Shown one piece after another: positions 49,646-61,385 of a DNA stretch of 64,000 nt. The notes under the pieces were generated by a model. That model saw only the letters and a list, made by a program, of their open reading frames with translations. It was not told the DNA's origin and did not search any database. Source of the DNA: Istiophorus platypterus. Its lineage: Eukaryota; Chordata; Actinopteri; Istiophoriformes; Istiophoridae. Made by a program: the position numbers and the translations under genes. The stretch covers positions 11,474,896 through 11,538,895 of the forward strand of contig CM029119.1 of the NCBI GenBank assembly GCA_016859345.1, in the 5' to 3' direction. Numbering within the stretch: position 1 is the first letter of the stretch; each line of letters opens with the position of its first letter.

Positions 49646-52600
49646 TGGCAGAGGGAGAAGCAATATTCTGACTAGAGAAGAAGAGTGAAGAGAAGAAATC
49701 ATTTTATCCAGCCGGTCAGGTAAAGGAAGTGCTGAAACTCAGAGGGTAAGGCATGGCAGAGGGGGCTCAATAATAATGGACATACTGACAGTTTAGAAGG
49801 CAACTCGCATCCAGAATCCTGGAAAGTCTCCTTCACTGAAAACTCTTCTTCTTCTTTTTTATTTTAACAGCAGTGTTAGTAGTTTAGTTTGGTTTAAAAC
49901 CACTAAAAGTGCATGGGCAAAAGCCACGTTTAACAAGTGAAGGTTTTGATAGATGTTGTGGTGCTGTGGTAACTGCAGACACCAGAACACCAAGAAGCGA
50001 CTGAAAAGTCCATTTTCAGCTCAGGGACAATAAATACTACATTGTTGCCCATCAACTTTGTCTCACTGTCAGACTTTCAGCGTTATACCCACTTCTAAAT
50101 ATCGATGAATGAACTACGAGCAAACTTAATAAACAAGGAGAAAAAAAAACTTTGGGAATTTATGATCAGGCTTATACAATACAGGTCTCAGTGGGAGGCA
50201 AGAAAAGATTCAGTGTAACATGAGTTATCCTGTCGCCTCCCACATCTTTTTCTTTAGGCCAACTATCCTTGACACTGACCTTTCTGACTTCTTTAAGTTT
50301 GAGGAAAGGGGAATATCTTAAATCAACATATAGCGTTGACTACAATATACCATTCTATTGCAAACCGCATTCAGAGAGAGAAAGAGAAACAACAACTGGG
50401 TAAAATCTGACCCGATGAGTCAATAGACAGCGACACGTTACCATTAAACCAGGGACATTCCTTGTACAAATGAAGCAAAACAATCCCACAGTTGACACCA
50501 TTATTTGACAGGGCTTGTTGTTATGTCCTTTCTCTGCTGGACTGATAGCTCTGATAGTCCTGGCCTGGGGCACGACCTCACAACCGCCTTTGTCACAGAG
50601 CTGGAGGAAGGCTTGTCCATTGCTCAGGGCAACAATGATTCTCTTCATGGCACCATAATACACTGAGACACTGTGCAACTAGAATGCAACCCAGTGGTTT
50701 GTATATCTACAATTAATTGACTGACTGTGGCTGGCTTTTTAAGGCTAAGCTGAAATAAACTGAGTAATAAGGTAACGGGAAAAATGACTGACAGGCAAAA
50801 AAAAAGAAAAAGAAAAAGAAAGCCTGAGCCAACAATTTAATTAGTAAAAAGTTGTAATGACTATTAATACCCTGGTAGGAAATGGGGACTGTTTTTTTGA
50901 TGTGTTGAGGTTCATTCAGAGGACACTATAGAGAAAATATGTTAACCACTTCCATATTTATAGTAATATGTATACACAAGAAATTATTAATATCTTAAGA
51001 AATGTTGAAAATGACCACAAATTTCTCAACTGAATGTTGCATCACAAATCGAACTGGTAAAAGTCAACCCAGGCATCTTCCTGTCCATAAGTAATTTACT
51101 CAAAACCATTTCTAGAAGCATGTAAACTCTTAACACCTTAAGCTTTCTTACAGTATTTGTTTGTGTACAATATACTTCCCTTTTCTCAACCCACTGCCCT
51201 CTGGCTGTGGTATCCCTCACTATTATACGCTTTGCTAACATGGTGCTTTGCTTCAACTCTGTACTTTGGTCTCTACCAAACGATGTAATTAAAGATTGGT
51301 GACATGAAACCAGTGTTTAGAAATGGTTTATGTCAAGTCTGTTCTGAAATGCTATACCACAGGGAAACTTCTGGATGCGATGGGTGTGCATCAACGTCTT
51401 GTTAAATAAAACAGAGTCTTGGCCTGAAGAGAAAAACATCTAACCGACAGAGGCTCAGTGTGAGCCAGGTCAAAGGACGAAGGCTGTGTACCAGAGTAAT
51501 GCAACGGTAACTGTAGGAAAACATTTGTTGTTGGCTGGGATATCAGGCTCCTCACATGTGTGTGATAGTCAGTGATGCATTCAGGTCAGCTGAGGAGAGT
51601 AAGGGGATTGGCGGGCTCCACAAACAGGCTGGGAAAGTAACACCAGGATGTTAGGCCAAGACATCAATGTCCTCACAACTTCCCTTTAACACTGAAGCAA
51701 TGTTAGCCCTGGCGCCATCAGAATATGGGATGGGGGTTAAAGTTTACACGATGGCTGACAGGATGTACCCATGTGACCCAGCAAACACTTAGAAAATAAA
51801 CAAAGCAGCTCTAAATTTGAGAGGCGATAGTTTTCAGGGCTTTCAGTGATCGTTTAGAAAGAAATGGATATTTGAGTAGGGGTTATCTTTGTGGCTACCA
51901 GGCTAAGATACAGGCCAGATACAGTAGTTGTGATGCTTCAAATCAGCTGTATATTGTACAAAACTCAAAGGTCAAGGGTGAGAGTTCATGGCCTCTTGTT
52001 GAACCCTGCTGTATACATATTCAAAGACAATAATTATCACCAGACCTTTTCATGACTTTTTGTTAATATTACTTATTTTTTAGAGTGGATCAAGTTTGTA
52101 AAATCTCTATTTAATTAGCCTATATTTTTCTGTTGCCAGTAGCTAATATCCTAAAAATAACACTCGCGAGGAGTGAATGTCTTGATAGGTCAACATTTTC
52201 ATTTTCACAGTCCTACAAGAACATAGAGACAAGGTGGACTACTGAACCTTTCAACTGCGGAGGCAAAGAGTATTTATATGTGTGTAAATAACACTACCTG
52301 GGTTACATTACACTACAAGGCTATTTAGAAATGCAATAAAACAATACAACAAAATAAAAAAAGTGCTCAGTAGTCTTAAATCCAGGCCTGTGTAACTGTC
52401 CACAAAAGAGAATTGGATGGAAAAAAAGGAACAATAAATAAAAGCATATATTTGCTAAGTCTTGTGAGCAAGGCTGTTCAAGCTGAGACAGATAACGGTG
52501 GGATGATGTTGACCCTTGAGGTGCAAACTGAGATCCCTGTCGCCACAGGGACGTGAAGATCGTGGTGTGTGCAGGGAAGTCTTCTCTCCAACTGGCACCA

Positions 52601-54317
52601 GGCCTGGCCTAGCACTAGGGTGCTCAGCCAAAAGCTCCTCTCCTCTGTCAGACCCCCCCCCCCCTTCCTCCACCTCTTCCTCCACAGCCTCCTGGATGCC
52701 AGTCTGCCTGGCTGCTGTGGGCCAAACAAGCCCGAGCCATCGGGCCAAAGGGGCAACGGAACTGCTGCCAGCTGGGCCAGCACTTCACGGCCGAGCACCA
52801 CTCTCCAAACAAACAGTGCAGTGGGCCACAAGCCACGGGCAACATGGAACCTGTCATTACCAGCCGTGCATGGCTGGTTCACTCCCCAAAACCCAAGCCA
52901 GGCCAAAGACTTGAATGTGTACTGCACTTGACTCTAGCAAATTTATGAGCCAAGGTATGCCATATAGTAAGAGAATCCCTTTACAGAAACATCCTAGATC
53001 ATTAGTATATCAGGTATATGTGTCTATTTACCCATTACAAATTATGCTGACTTTACTTTTCAACTTTTCTTTAAGCAATAAGAAGAATAATTTTAAAGCC
53101 ATAAATGAGCCAGAGAGTGTACCAGAGAGTGGAAAGACAGTGCCTGCCAAACAGTCTCTTGGGATTAACTGCACACCGTCTAATTATACAACATCTACAG
53201 AACTTCCTATGGTCCCTAGGCTAAAATTGAATGCTATGGGCATTGGACCTCATTGGGGTTTTCTCTGCTGATCAAGGTTCTACAGGATTTTGTGGCATAA
53301 CTCTGCTTTGTCCTTATGATTTTGGCCACAACACGTGATGGTTTGAGGAATCCATCATAAAAAAAAGGCCTTTTCAACATCACCAAATATGAATCAGTCA
53401 GAGGGAGGACTGTTACAATTCAGTGTCCAACCATTGCTTTCATTGGAATGTGCCCCTGGGATAACGGCATCTAGGGAAAGACTCAGAGAAACACACAAAA
53501 CAACCTGTGTCACAAATGGACTCTGTCATTACTCTACACTGAAAGAAATAGTGTTTCAGTGGGTTTCGTGCCATAATTCAATCGTCTACCTCCACACAAA
53601 AGCATACAACACATCTCAGTGGTCACATAACTATGGATTTGTAATTGTCTGGGGGTTTTTTTCTGTGTCACATGCAGTATTTCAGACACCCCCAACATTC
53701 TGTTGCAGAACCTCAACAGTGATGCCAAAAACACATCCCCACAAAGACAGGTAGTGGCTAACATTAGCCAAGTGTTAATACTGCCTAAACAGGCTGAGCA
53801 CAGAGTCCTTCTAATTAATCTCGGAAATTTTATTTTGAGAAATTGAGGAGGAATGTAGGAATGTAGACTGCTCCAAAGCAGTAATCTACCACTAGGACCT
53901 CCACCTTTATGTCAGAAAAATAAGTTGTGAATCTCTGGGAAACTGAAAAATACTGGGAATTACCAAACTAAATTACTGAAATTGGTCTTAAAACACCAAG
54001 AATATTTTTTGTATTCAGACTTTAGTTGTTTTATTTATATCAATTAAAATAACTGTTATTTTAATTTTTAAAGTTAAATGACATATGGCTTGTAACTGGC
54101 AATTTATTATAAATAGCACACATCTTCCCAAGTAATGCTGACATGATGCAAGACATTTTCATTATATTTTACACAATATCCAGCACTTCTGAAGCTCTAT
54201 TGAAGCTAGTAAGAGGGTGTGCTTAAGTAAGGCTATGGATAACAATAGCTGCTCTCTCACCACGATCTGAGCTACTTTCACTGAGCTTTTACTGCTATTT
54301 ACAGTTAAGGCCTCAGA
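49646..54317 (-). other. vti1a last intron, gene-free stretch
   Basis: Single-copy intron sequence. A GC-richer part at 52440-52930 has a C-run (52651-52664) and overlapping open frames on both strands (up to about 150 codons). Those frames have no domain, no clear splice sites, and are interrupted by the C-run. No vti1a exon was found on the minus strand. Confidence 0.5.
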
Positions 54318-55752
54318 AGGCTGATTTTTTAGTCTATCGTATTTCCCCTCATCAGTCTACACATTGATGTCATTACTACCCCGTTAATGACAAAGCAAAA
54401 ACAGAGTTCTAGAATCTTTTGCAAATTTACTAAAAAGGCAATACTGAAATATCACACTGAAATTAGGATTTAGACCCTTTGCTTTTATACTTGGAATTAA
54501 GCTCAGGTGCCTCCCATTTCTCTTGATTATCTTAGAGATGTTTCTGCATCTTGACTGGGGTGAACCTGTGAAATTCAACTGATTGGACATGATTTGGAAT
54601 GAAACCCATAACTTTGAGTTTAAGCACAAAACTAGGGAAGGCTACAAAAATATCTCTGCTGCATTGCAGGTTCTCAAGAACACACTGACCTCCATAATTC
54701 AAATGGAAGACATTTGGAACAAGAAGGATCTTTCCTAGAGCTACCCAGCCAAACTCAGCAATCAGGGTAGAGAGGACTTGGTAAGAAAGGTGACCAAAAA
54801 CCCTATGGTTGCTTGGGCTGAGCACCAGATCCTGTGTGGGGATTGGAAAAAATCTCAAGAAGGAAAAACATCATTGTAGAGCTACTTTGATTTGGGATTT
54901 ATGGCAGAGTGGCCAGACAGAAGCCTCTCCTTAGTGAAAGACAAATGAAAGTCTATTTAGGGTTTGCAAAAAAAAAAAAAAAGGCACCTAAAGGACTCTT
55001 AAAAGTGAGAGACAAAATTATCTGTTCTGATGACCAAGATTTAAATGTTTGGCCTCAATTCTAAGTGTCTTGTCTGAAGAAAACCGGGCATCGCTCATCA
55101 CCTGCTCAGTACCATCCCAGCAGTGAAGTATGGTGGTGGCAGCATCGTTTTTGTCTGTGGCATGGACAGGGAGACTGGTCAGGGTTGATGGAAATCTGAG
55201 TACAAAGTATAATTAATGAAAACCTAGTCCAGATCACATGGGACCCTACACTGGGCTGAAGGTTCACCTTCCAACAGGACAATGACCCTTGCCTCACAGT
55301 CAAGAAAACGCAGGATTGCCTTAGGGACAACTCTGTGAATGTCCTCGGGTGAAACTGACTCGACCCCAATCGAAAATCTCTGGGGAGACCTGAAAATGGC
55401 TGTCCACTGAAGGTCCCCATCCAACCTGACAGATCTAGAGAATATTTGAAGAGAAGAAAGGAAAATACCTAAATCCAGGGGTGCAAAGTTTGTCATGTCA
55501 TACACAGGCAGACTTTAGGCTGTGCCCAAGGTGCTTCAACTAAGTACTGAGCAAAGGGTCTGAGTACTGTGATAATCCAGTTTTTCCTTTTTAATAAATT
55601 TGCAGACATTTCTAATATTCTGTTTTTGCTTTGTCATTATAAGATACTGAATGGAGAATGACAAGGTAAAAATTGAATTTAAATCATTTTAGCATAAGGC
55701 TGCAACACAACAAAATGTGAAAAAACTGAAAGCGTCTGAATACTCAGCACTA
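54318..55752 (+). mobile_element. Nearly full-length decayed Tc1-like transposon
   Basis: A Tc1/mariner (Tc1-type) element with the transposase on the plus strand. The inner inverted-repeat words match: gacaaagcaaaaacag at about 54387 and its complement ctgtttttgctttgtcatt at about 55619. The left outermost inverted repeat is missing or unrecognisable, while the right end reaches gtctgaatactcagcactata. The DDE core can be followed: SDDQD at about 55027 (first Asp), QQDNDP at about 55276 (second Asp) and PIENLWGDL at about 55367 (Glu). The frame is broken by stops and shifts, for example TGA at about 55407, and a poly-A expansion lies at about 54968-54982. It cannot encode an active enzyme. 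Confidence 0.9.
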
Positions 55753-57879
55753 TAAAGGGATGGTGTCTTTGTTAAAACATCAGTCATTTTCTAAAAGGCA
55801 CAAATTTACTTTACACTATGTCATCTTCTCTTGTTTTGTATTTTTTAAAATCTGAGCTGCTTGTATGTTGTCAGCAGAAAATCACACAAATTTTTAGATG
55901 ACAATAGAGGGAATTCAAAAAAGATTGAAATTGAATTTTTGTGTAATAGTAGACTGCATTGTGAGATTTGATCTCCCAAATAAGATATTTTCAAAGCTCC
56001 GTTTTCTACAGTACTTGTCAAAACTGTTGTGTTGTACACAGCATGGAATGCCCTTCACAGCAAGCACCACCAAACCAAAGTAAGGGATGGGTGGGGTGAT
56101 GGGGTCTGTCCTTTTGCCTTCCAGCCTCTGGGATAGAAAAAAATAAAATACAACAAAAATTCTATTTTTGTGTTTAGTATAAAAGCACTCAAGGTTAGAA
56201 GCTTTTTGCTTAGAAAAGGGACCAATATGCTGTTGAAGTATTTTGACGGGAGCTCCTCTCGAATTCTGATGCCTACAAATGCCTCGCCTTTCAACCTTTT
56301 TGCTTCCTTAAAAAAAAAGTGGTCCTTTTTTTTATTGTTTTGCCCATTGTGATAAAGGGGATCTTTTATGCCATCAACAACATGGCAACGATGTACTGCC
56401 TTTGTTTCATTGCACCATCCTGGGGGTCTGTTAGGATGAGATACAGACAAACAGAGGCGCAGTAAATGATTGATGGGTTGGAAGAAAATATTAAAAAGGA
56501 AAAAAAAAAAAAACAGGCAAAATTCAGCATTTGTAAATATTTCAAGCTCTTACACCCTGCCAAAGAGAGATCTGAGAGACAACAACAATAACAGCAAAAA
56601 CTATACTTAACCATCTATCCTGATGCAAACACAACCTAGACAGCTGACTTATTTTGTTGAGACTATCACTGTTTTCAAAAACTACTTTGATATCTTTGAT
56701 AGGAATAAAACTATACACCAATGCAATATGTAACCTTAAGCCTAATTCAGCATACTGCTATCAGGTAATCAGCTGCAACAATTCAGATTAATGAAGTTAA
56801 AGAGCATATGAGATTAAGGTATTCCATTTTCAATGTTGTATACCATTGTATGTCCTTAGCCAAAAAAATGGACTGCACAGAGATGCGAGAGGAAGAATTA
56901 GAGCCAGCTGAAAGTGAAGGGAAGGTATATGCAGTGCCGGTATGACAAAGCCACTTTGTCCTGGCAAGCCATGCAGCCTGAGAGCAGCTTATCATGGCAA
57001 AGGGATCCTATGTCCTCACATGGTTCAAGATAGAACGGATGACATGTGCATATTGGTACAGGGCGTATAGCAAAGACATAGGCCCTTTTTTTTCCATAGA
57101 CCCTTTTCCTCCACAAAACACATACTGGCATCCAGAAATGCACTGGCATTCCACAATATTCCAGGCAGCTGTTGCATAGTATGCCAAGAAGTATGCACAA
57201 TAGCTTGCTGGGAGGGAACAACAGTCAGAGAAGAGACAATGTGATAGATTCTAATTGCTTCAAAATGTCCTGAAGAAGGCCCCCTATTATCTATTTAAAT
57301 CGACTGATAATGGGAGGCTAGAAGGAGGAGGAGATGGAGTAGGGGGAGGAGGAGGAGGGGGAGGAGGGGGGCGACCTAGGCAGAGAGAGAAAGCTATCCT
57401 CTGCGCTGCTGTCGCCTCATTATTTTCCGTCTTGACGGACGCCCGCGCTCAACCCCTGGATGAATGGCCCTGTGCTGAATAAGTTATCGCCAGACACACA
57501 AAGGGAAGAGTGCGCTCCGCAAACAACACAGCAGTACTGCAAAGCATGAATCTCTTTTTCCTCTCCTCCTCAGTCTTTTCTCCCCCCTCAAATCCCCCAC
57601 CCTTTCCCCTGCTCCCTCTAGACGAAAGGCAGGCCCTGCCACAGACTGAGATCTCACCTGTAATTTCTACAGAAGCTCACAGTAGGTGGGGGAAAAACGT
57701 AAGAGAGAAAGGATACAGCATCTATGTATGCTGAAAAGATATATATACCTCCGTTCCTCCATTTTGTTTCATCTGTCCTTTTTGTTTGTGCAGCTCCTCA
57801 GTGAAAAAAGGGACCTCCTTTGGACAACTTCTGTAGATATTTGAGAGGAAGTTTTTTTTGTTCTTCTTAAGACAAGGCC
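55753..57879 (-). other. vti1a last intron, gene-free stretch
   Basis: No exon recognised. AT-rich to about 57280, then a G-rich (GGA)n tract at 57300-57372 with several GGGG runs, followed by a short CpG-bearing piece (57370-57480). Confidence 0.5.
57300..57372 (+). repeat. G-rich (GGA)n tract, possible quadruplex
   Basis: Runs of GGA/GGGGGA with at least four G-tracts of three or more bases on the plus strand. In the vti1a transcript (minus) this is C-rich, so any quadruplex would form on the non-template DNA strand, not the RNA. Confidence 0.7.
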
Positions 57880-58510
57880 CACAGCATGATCAGAGAAAAT
57901 GGTTTAGTTTTATCTGATGTTTATTTTGTTTCCTTTTCCGTTGTTTGGACTGCTGGGGCCTGGCATATCAAATCAATATCACCTCTATACAATGCTCCTA
58001 TGAGGGGGTATGTGAAAGCATTCCCTGCTAAACCGGAACTAGGGAATAATGACAACAGGAAAGGGTCCATCCCCCAATGGTTGCGGCTATGGTCTGCTCT
58101 GTGGCTGCCAATCCCACTCCCTTGCCGTCACTCAAAAGTAGGAGTGGAACTTTTGGACAGGAGAGCCTCTTTCCCCTCTGACGGGGAAATCAGAGGGTGC
58201 CATGGCCCGACAGGCGCTAGCGACAGATCAAACAGGGCGGGTACCCTTGGAGTGACACCTGGAGCCACTTCAAGGGATGAGAGCGCCACTGATCTCCAGT
58301 CATCTCATCAGAACGACAGTCTGTCAGGGTTAAAGGAGGGGGAAAAAAGAAGTTCTATCAAGTACGATGAGATGAACGAGGTCGAACGAAGCATCACCTC
58401 AATGTCGTGGCTGGCTGACCCTAGAGCATTAGGAGAAGTGATGTTGCAAAAAGTGTTTTTTGTTGGAACGCTGAAGTTCAGCATCGATTCCCAGTTCAGG
58501 GACTAGGTGG
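57880..58510. promoter_or_regulatory. CpG-retaining island with the longest non-repetitive open frame
   Basis: A plus-strand frame of 206 codons begins at an ATG at 57886 and stops at 58506. It has no low-complexity tract and no recognisable domain. The DNA keeps many CpGs for this intron (for example gacaggcgctagcgacag and gaacgaggtcgaacgaagc). Either a constrained regulatory element, an unknown exon, or chance. I favour regulatory DNA because no splice borders or homologue were recognised. Confidence 0.3.
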
Positions 58511-61071
58511 TTGCTAATTGTGCTGATATAGAAGATTCACTCAAAATAAGTCTGTAGTTTTTGCTTTTTGTGCTTTGACTGCAAAAGCCAGCTACCTTAA
58601 AGAGAATCAGAAAGCACTCACTATTTACCATATTGTAAAGTTAGCTGTCTCCAACTTTGACTTTTTTTTTTTTTTTTTTTTTACATGACCTTGTTTAAAA
58701 AATAATAATAATAAAAAAAATCTACCGAATTTCTAGACCAACACTTTAAATAATTACAATTTAACTATGCCCTGACCCATCAAAAAGCAAGAGCTGCCAT
58801 TGGCTAGAAAACAGAAAGAAGGAGATATGTTGGGTGACAAAAGGGGGCTTTGGCAGGCAGTTATGCGAGTCAGCCCTCAACAGACAAATGCATCCCTTAT
58901 ATAAAACAACAACACGTCTTTGCCCTTGTCAACAATCCCTTTCTCTACAGCCCGGGCTTGTGTGTGTATATATTTCCTTTCTGCAAAAAACATCCCATCA
59001 GCACTCTCTAATGGGCGAGGTGGAGGAAGAGAGAAAACGATAGAGATAAAGCAGGAGGGAGAGTGAAAGAGAGAGAGAGGTGACAGTGGTGCTTGCTTGG
59101 CTCAGGAGCAGTGAGTAATGAGGCTGAGGCGCACCCTGTCATTGTCCCAGCAGCAGCCTGTAGCCACAGACACACACACATAGACACACAAGAACATTAA
59201 AAAGTATCTCCTATCTCCAAACATGGGAAAAAGTGCAAATTTTAAAGATGCTTATCCGACATTCAAAACAAAAAAGGAAAATAGCTTGATAAAAATAAAA
59301 CCGTAGTTAAATATCCTAATGAATTCATTTTCACTTAAAAAAAAGAGGCCCCTCAACACAAGTTAACAATTGGATACTTTCATAGGGGATATCTATATCT
59401 ATATCTTTATTCTCCAAAATTAAACATGATGTAAAAATATCATTTGATATTCAGTCATCTGATCTTTCTAACTCTGGATGATGATACAGAGTTCCAGGAG
59501 AGTGGGAGTGAAGTCCAGATGTACTCATGATGTCCATATCCATGGATAGATTTTTTCACTGTACTGCACATACAACATTGGGTGTCTGTGTATGCGGCCA
59601 GTAAAAGTAGAGTGTGCATGGTCAGAAGTAAGACTGATATTAATTTGCCTTAAGAAACCTATGTTTGCTTTCTTTACTATAGCAAATGAGCCTCGAAGCC
59701 TGGCATGGTCTTCCAGTACTACTTTCTTGTCTGCAAAAAGTAAGAACTACCATCACTAACTCCAAATATCTTCTTCCAACATGCTGCCCTTCATCCACTG
59801 ATTATACCCATAATGTGCATGCATGCATTTGCACACAACAGCTGAGCTCTTCTTGATATGTATAAAGTTTAGCTAGGAGTTGCAGAGGGGACAGATAAAA
59901 TTCATGCTTTGGCACTTTGCTCCTTTGCCAAAATAGAAACAGACTGGACATAAAAAAGCACAGGATGCTTCCCTGGAGGGGGCAGAGAAGGCCAGGGATA
60001 GGACTGACCCAGAGGGATACAGCAAAATGGGGGTGGGGAATGGGGTTGTTGAGTGGGGTGGTAATGATGCCAGGCTGAACAAATTGCAAAGCAAAGGGAA
60101 TGTGTTTAAATGTAGAACATGGAATTATCGTGGCAGCAACATGGAGTGTAGATCAGAGGGATGAGATCCACTGGGAGTGATCTGCCACTCTCGGGACAGA
60201 AAACATGAAGCTCGGCTATGGCTACTGTGATGAGTTCAGCTGTAATAAAAAGTTAAATAGAATGTAAAATAGGGCAAACATGTCTTACACAATATCATAG
60301 ACATAGGGTATATTAACCAATATTCTGACGAAAAAGAATATGAGAAAATAATTGAGTACGTGTAATTGTAAATGCATGTTGTACATAATGGTAAATCTAC
60401 ATAGATAGAAAACAGTGACAGAAAGCCTGTTACTGTGCCACTGTTACACTGAGCTGACTTGCTGGACAGCCCCTCCCCCACCACCCCCCCTTTTTCCTCT
60501 CCTCTTTTCTCTAAAACAGGGCAACACAAATAAATAAATTAAAAGAGAAAAAAATGGAATGGGGATGAAGAAAAACATCTCAACTGCAATCTGTCCCATC
60601 TTTCAGCTTCAATTAAAAAAAATCGAATCTTTTTTGTTCAACTTCATAACAAGACTTCAAGAGAGCCCCAAGACTCCAATCCCAGCACAGCTCACTGGTA
60701 GAGTTGAATTTCATTAATTATGTGACCTACATATTCCAGTAGTTGATATTCCAGATAGATGGATAGAGAGAGCGCATCTTTGCCAATAATACAGAAGTCA
60801 GGTAAACTTAGTAGATGACAAGGATTCAGAAGTTCCCCTCCCCTGATGCTTTTCTGAGGCCATTCACTTTGGTCTCTGGGCTAATGACACTATTTGTATA
60901 TTGGTTTATTAAGACAAGTAAACATTGAAAAAGTATTTATGAAAATAAAAATGTATATGAATATCTTAAATTTCCATTTAGTAAAAGATCATCATAACAG
61001 GATTCAGGGCGTTGTTCTTAGCTAGTTTTACTACAGACCTATGACACATTAAAGGAATAATCAAGATAAAG
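58511..61071 (-). other. vti1a last intron, gene-free stretch
   Basis: Contains a T-run (58662-58681), GA-rich sequence at 59030-59080, and AT-rich single-copy sequence. No known family recognised. Confidence 0.5.
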
Positions 61072-61385
61072 TGTCTCAGTAAGGTGTAGGGCCACCGTCC
61101 CACCACAACGGCTTTAATGCACCCTGGCATTGATTCTACAAGTACCCTGGAACTCTGTTGGAGGGATGGACACCACTCTTCCAAAAGATATTCCCTCATT
61201 TAGTGTTTTGGATGATGGCTGTGGAAAGCGCTGTCAAAATCTCCCATAAGTGTTCAATTTGCCTGAGATCTGGTGACTTTGAAGGCCTTAGCTTCTGATT
61301 CACATAATTTTCATACTCAACCAACCCTTTGAACCAACCATTCAGTGACTCTTCATACCCTGTGGATTGAGGCATTATTAAGTTG
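61072..61385 (-). mobile_element. Fragment of a Tc1-like transposase
   Basis: The 3' part of a Tc1-type transposase in minus orientation. Readable pieces are SPDLRQIEHLWEI (third catalytic Glu, about 61260), LLEEWCPSLQ and LVESMPGCIKAV. These correspond to the conserved C-terminus of fish Tc1 enzymes. The frame is shifted between pieces and neither inverted repeat is seen, so it is a dead fragment. It is distinct from the element at 54.3 kb. Confidence 0.85.

Noticed and set aside
52455..52931. GC-rich overlapping frames on both strands
   Set aside because: Span a poly-C run, are open on both strands at once, and show no recognisable protein; searched as a possible vti1a exon and not matched.
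54384..55505. Minus-strand open frames within the 54-55 kb region
   Set aside because: Antisense shadows of the decayed plus-strand Tc1 transposase.
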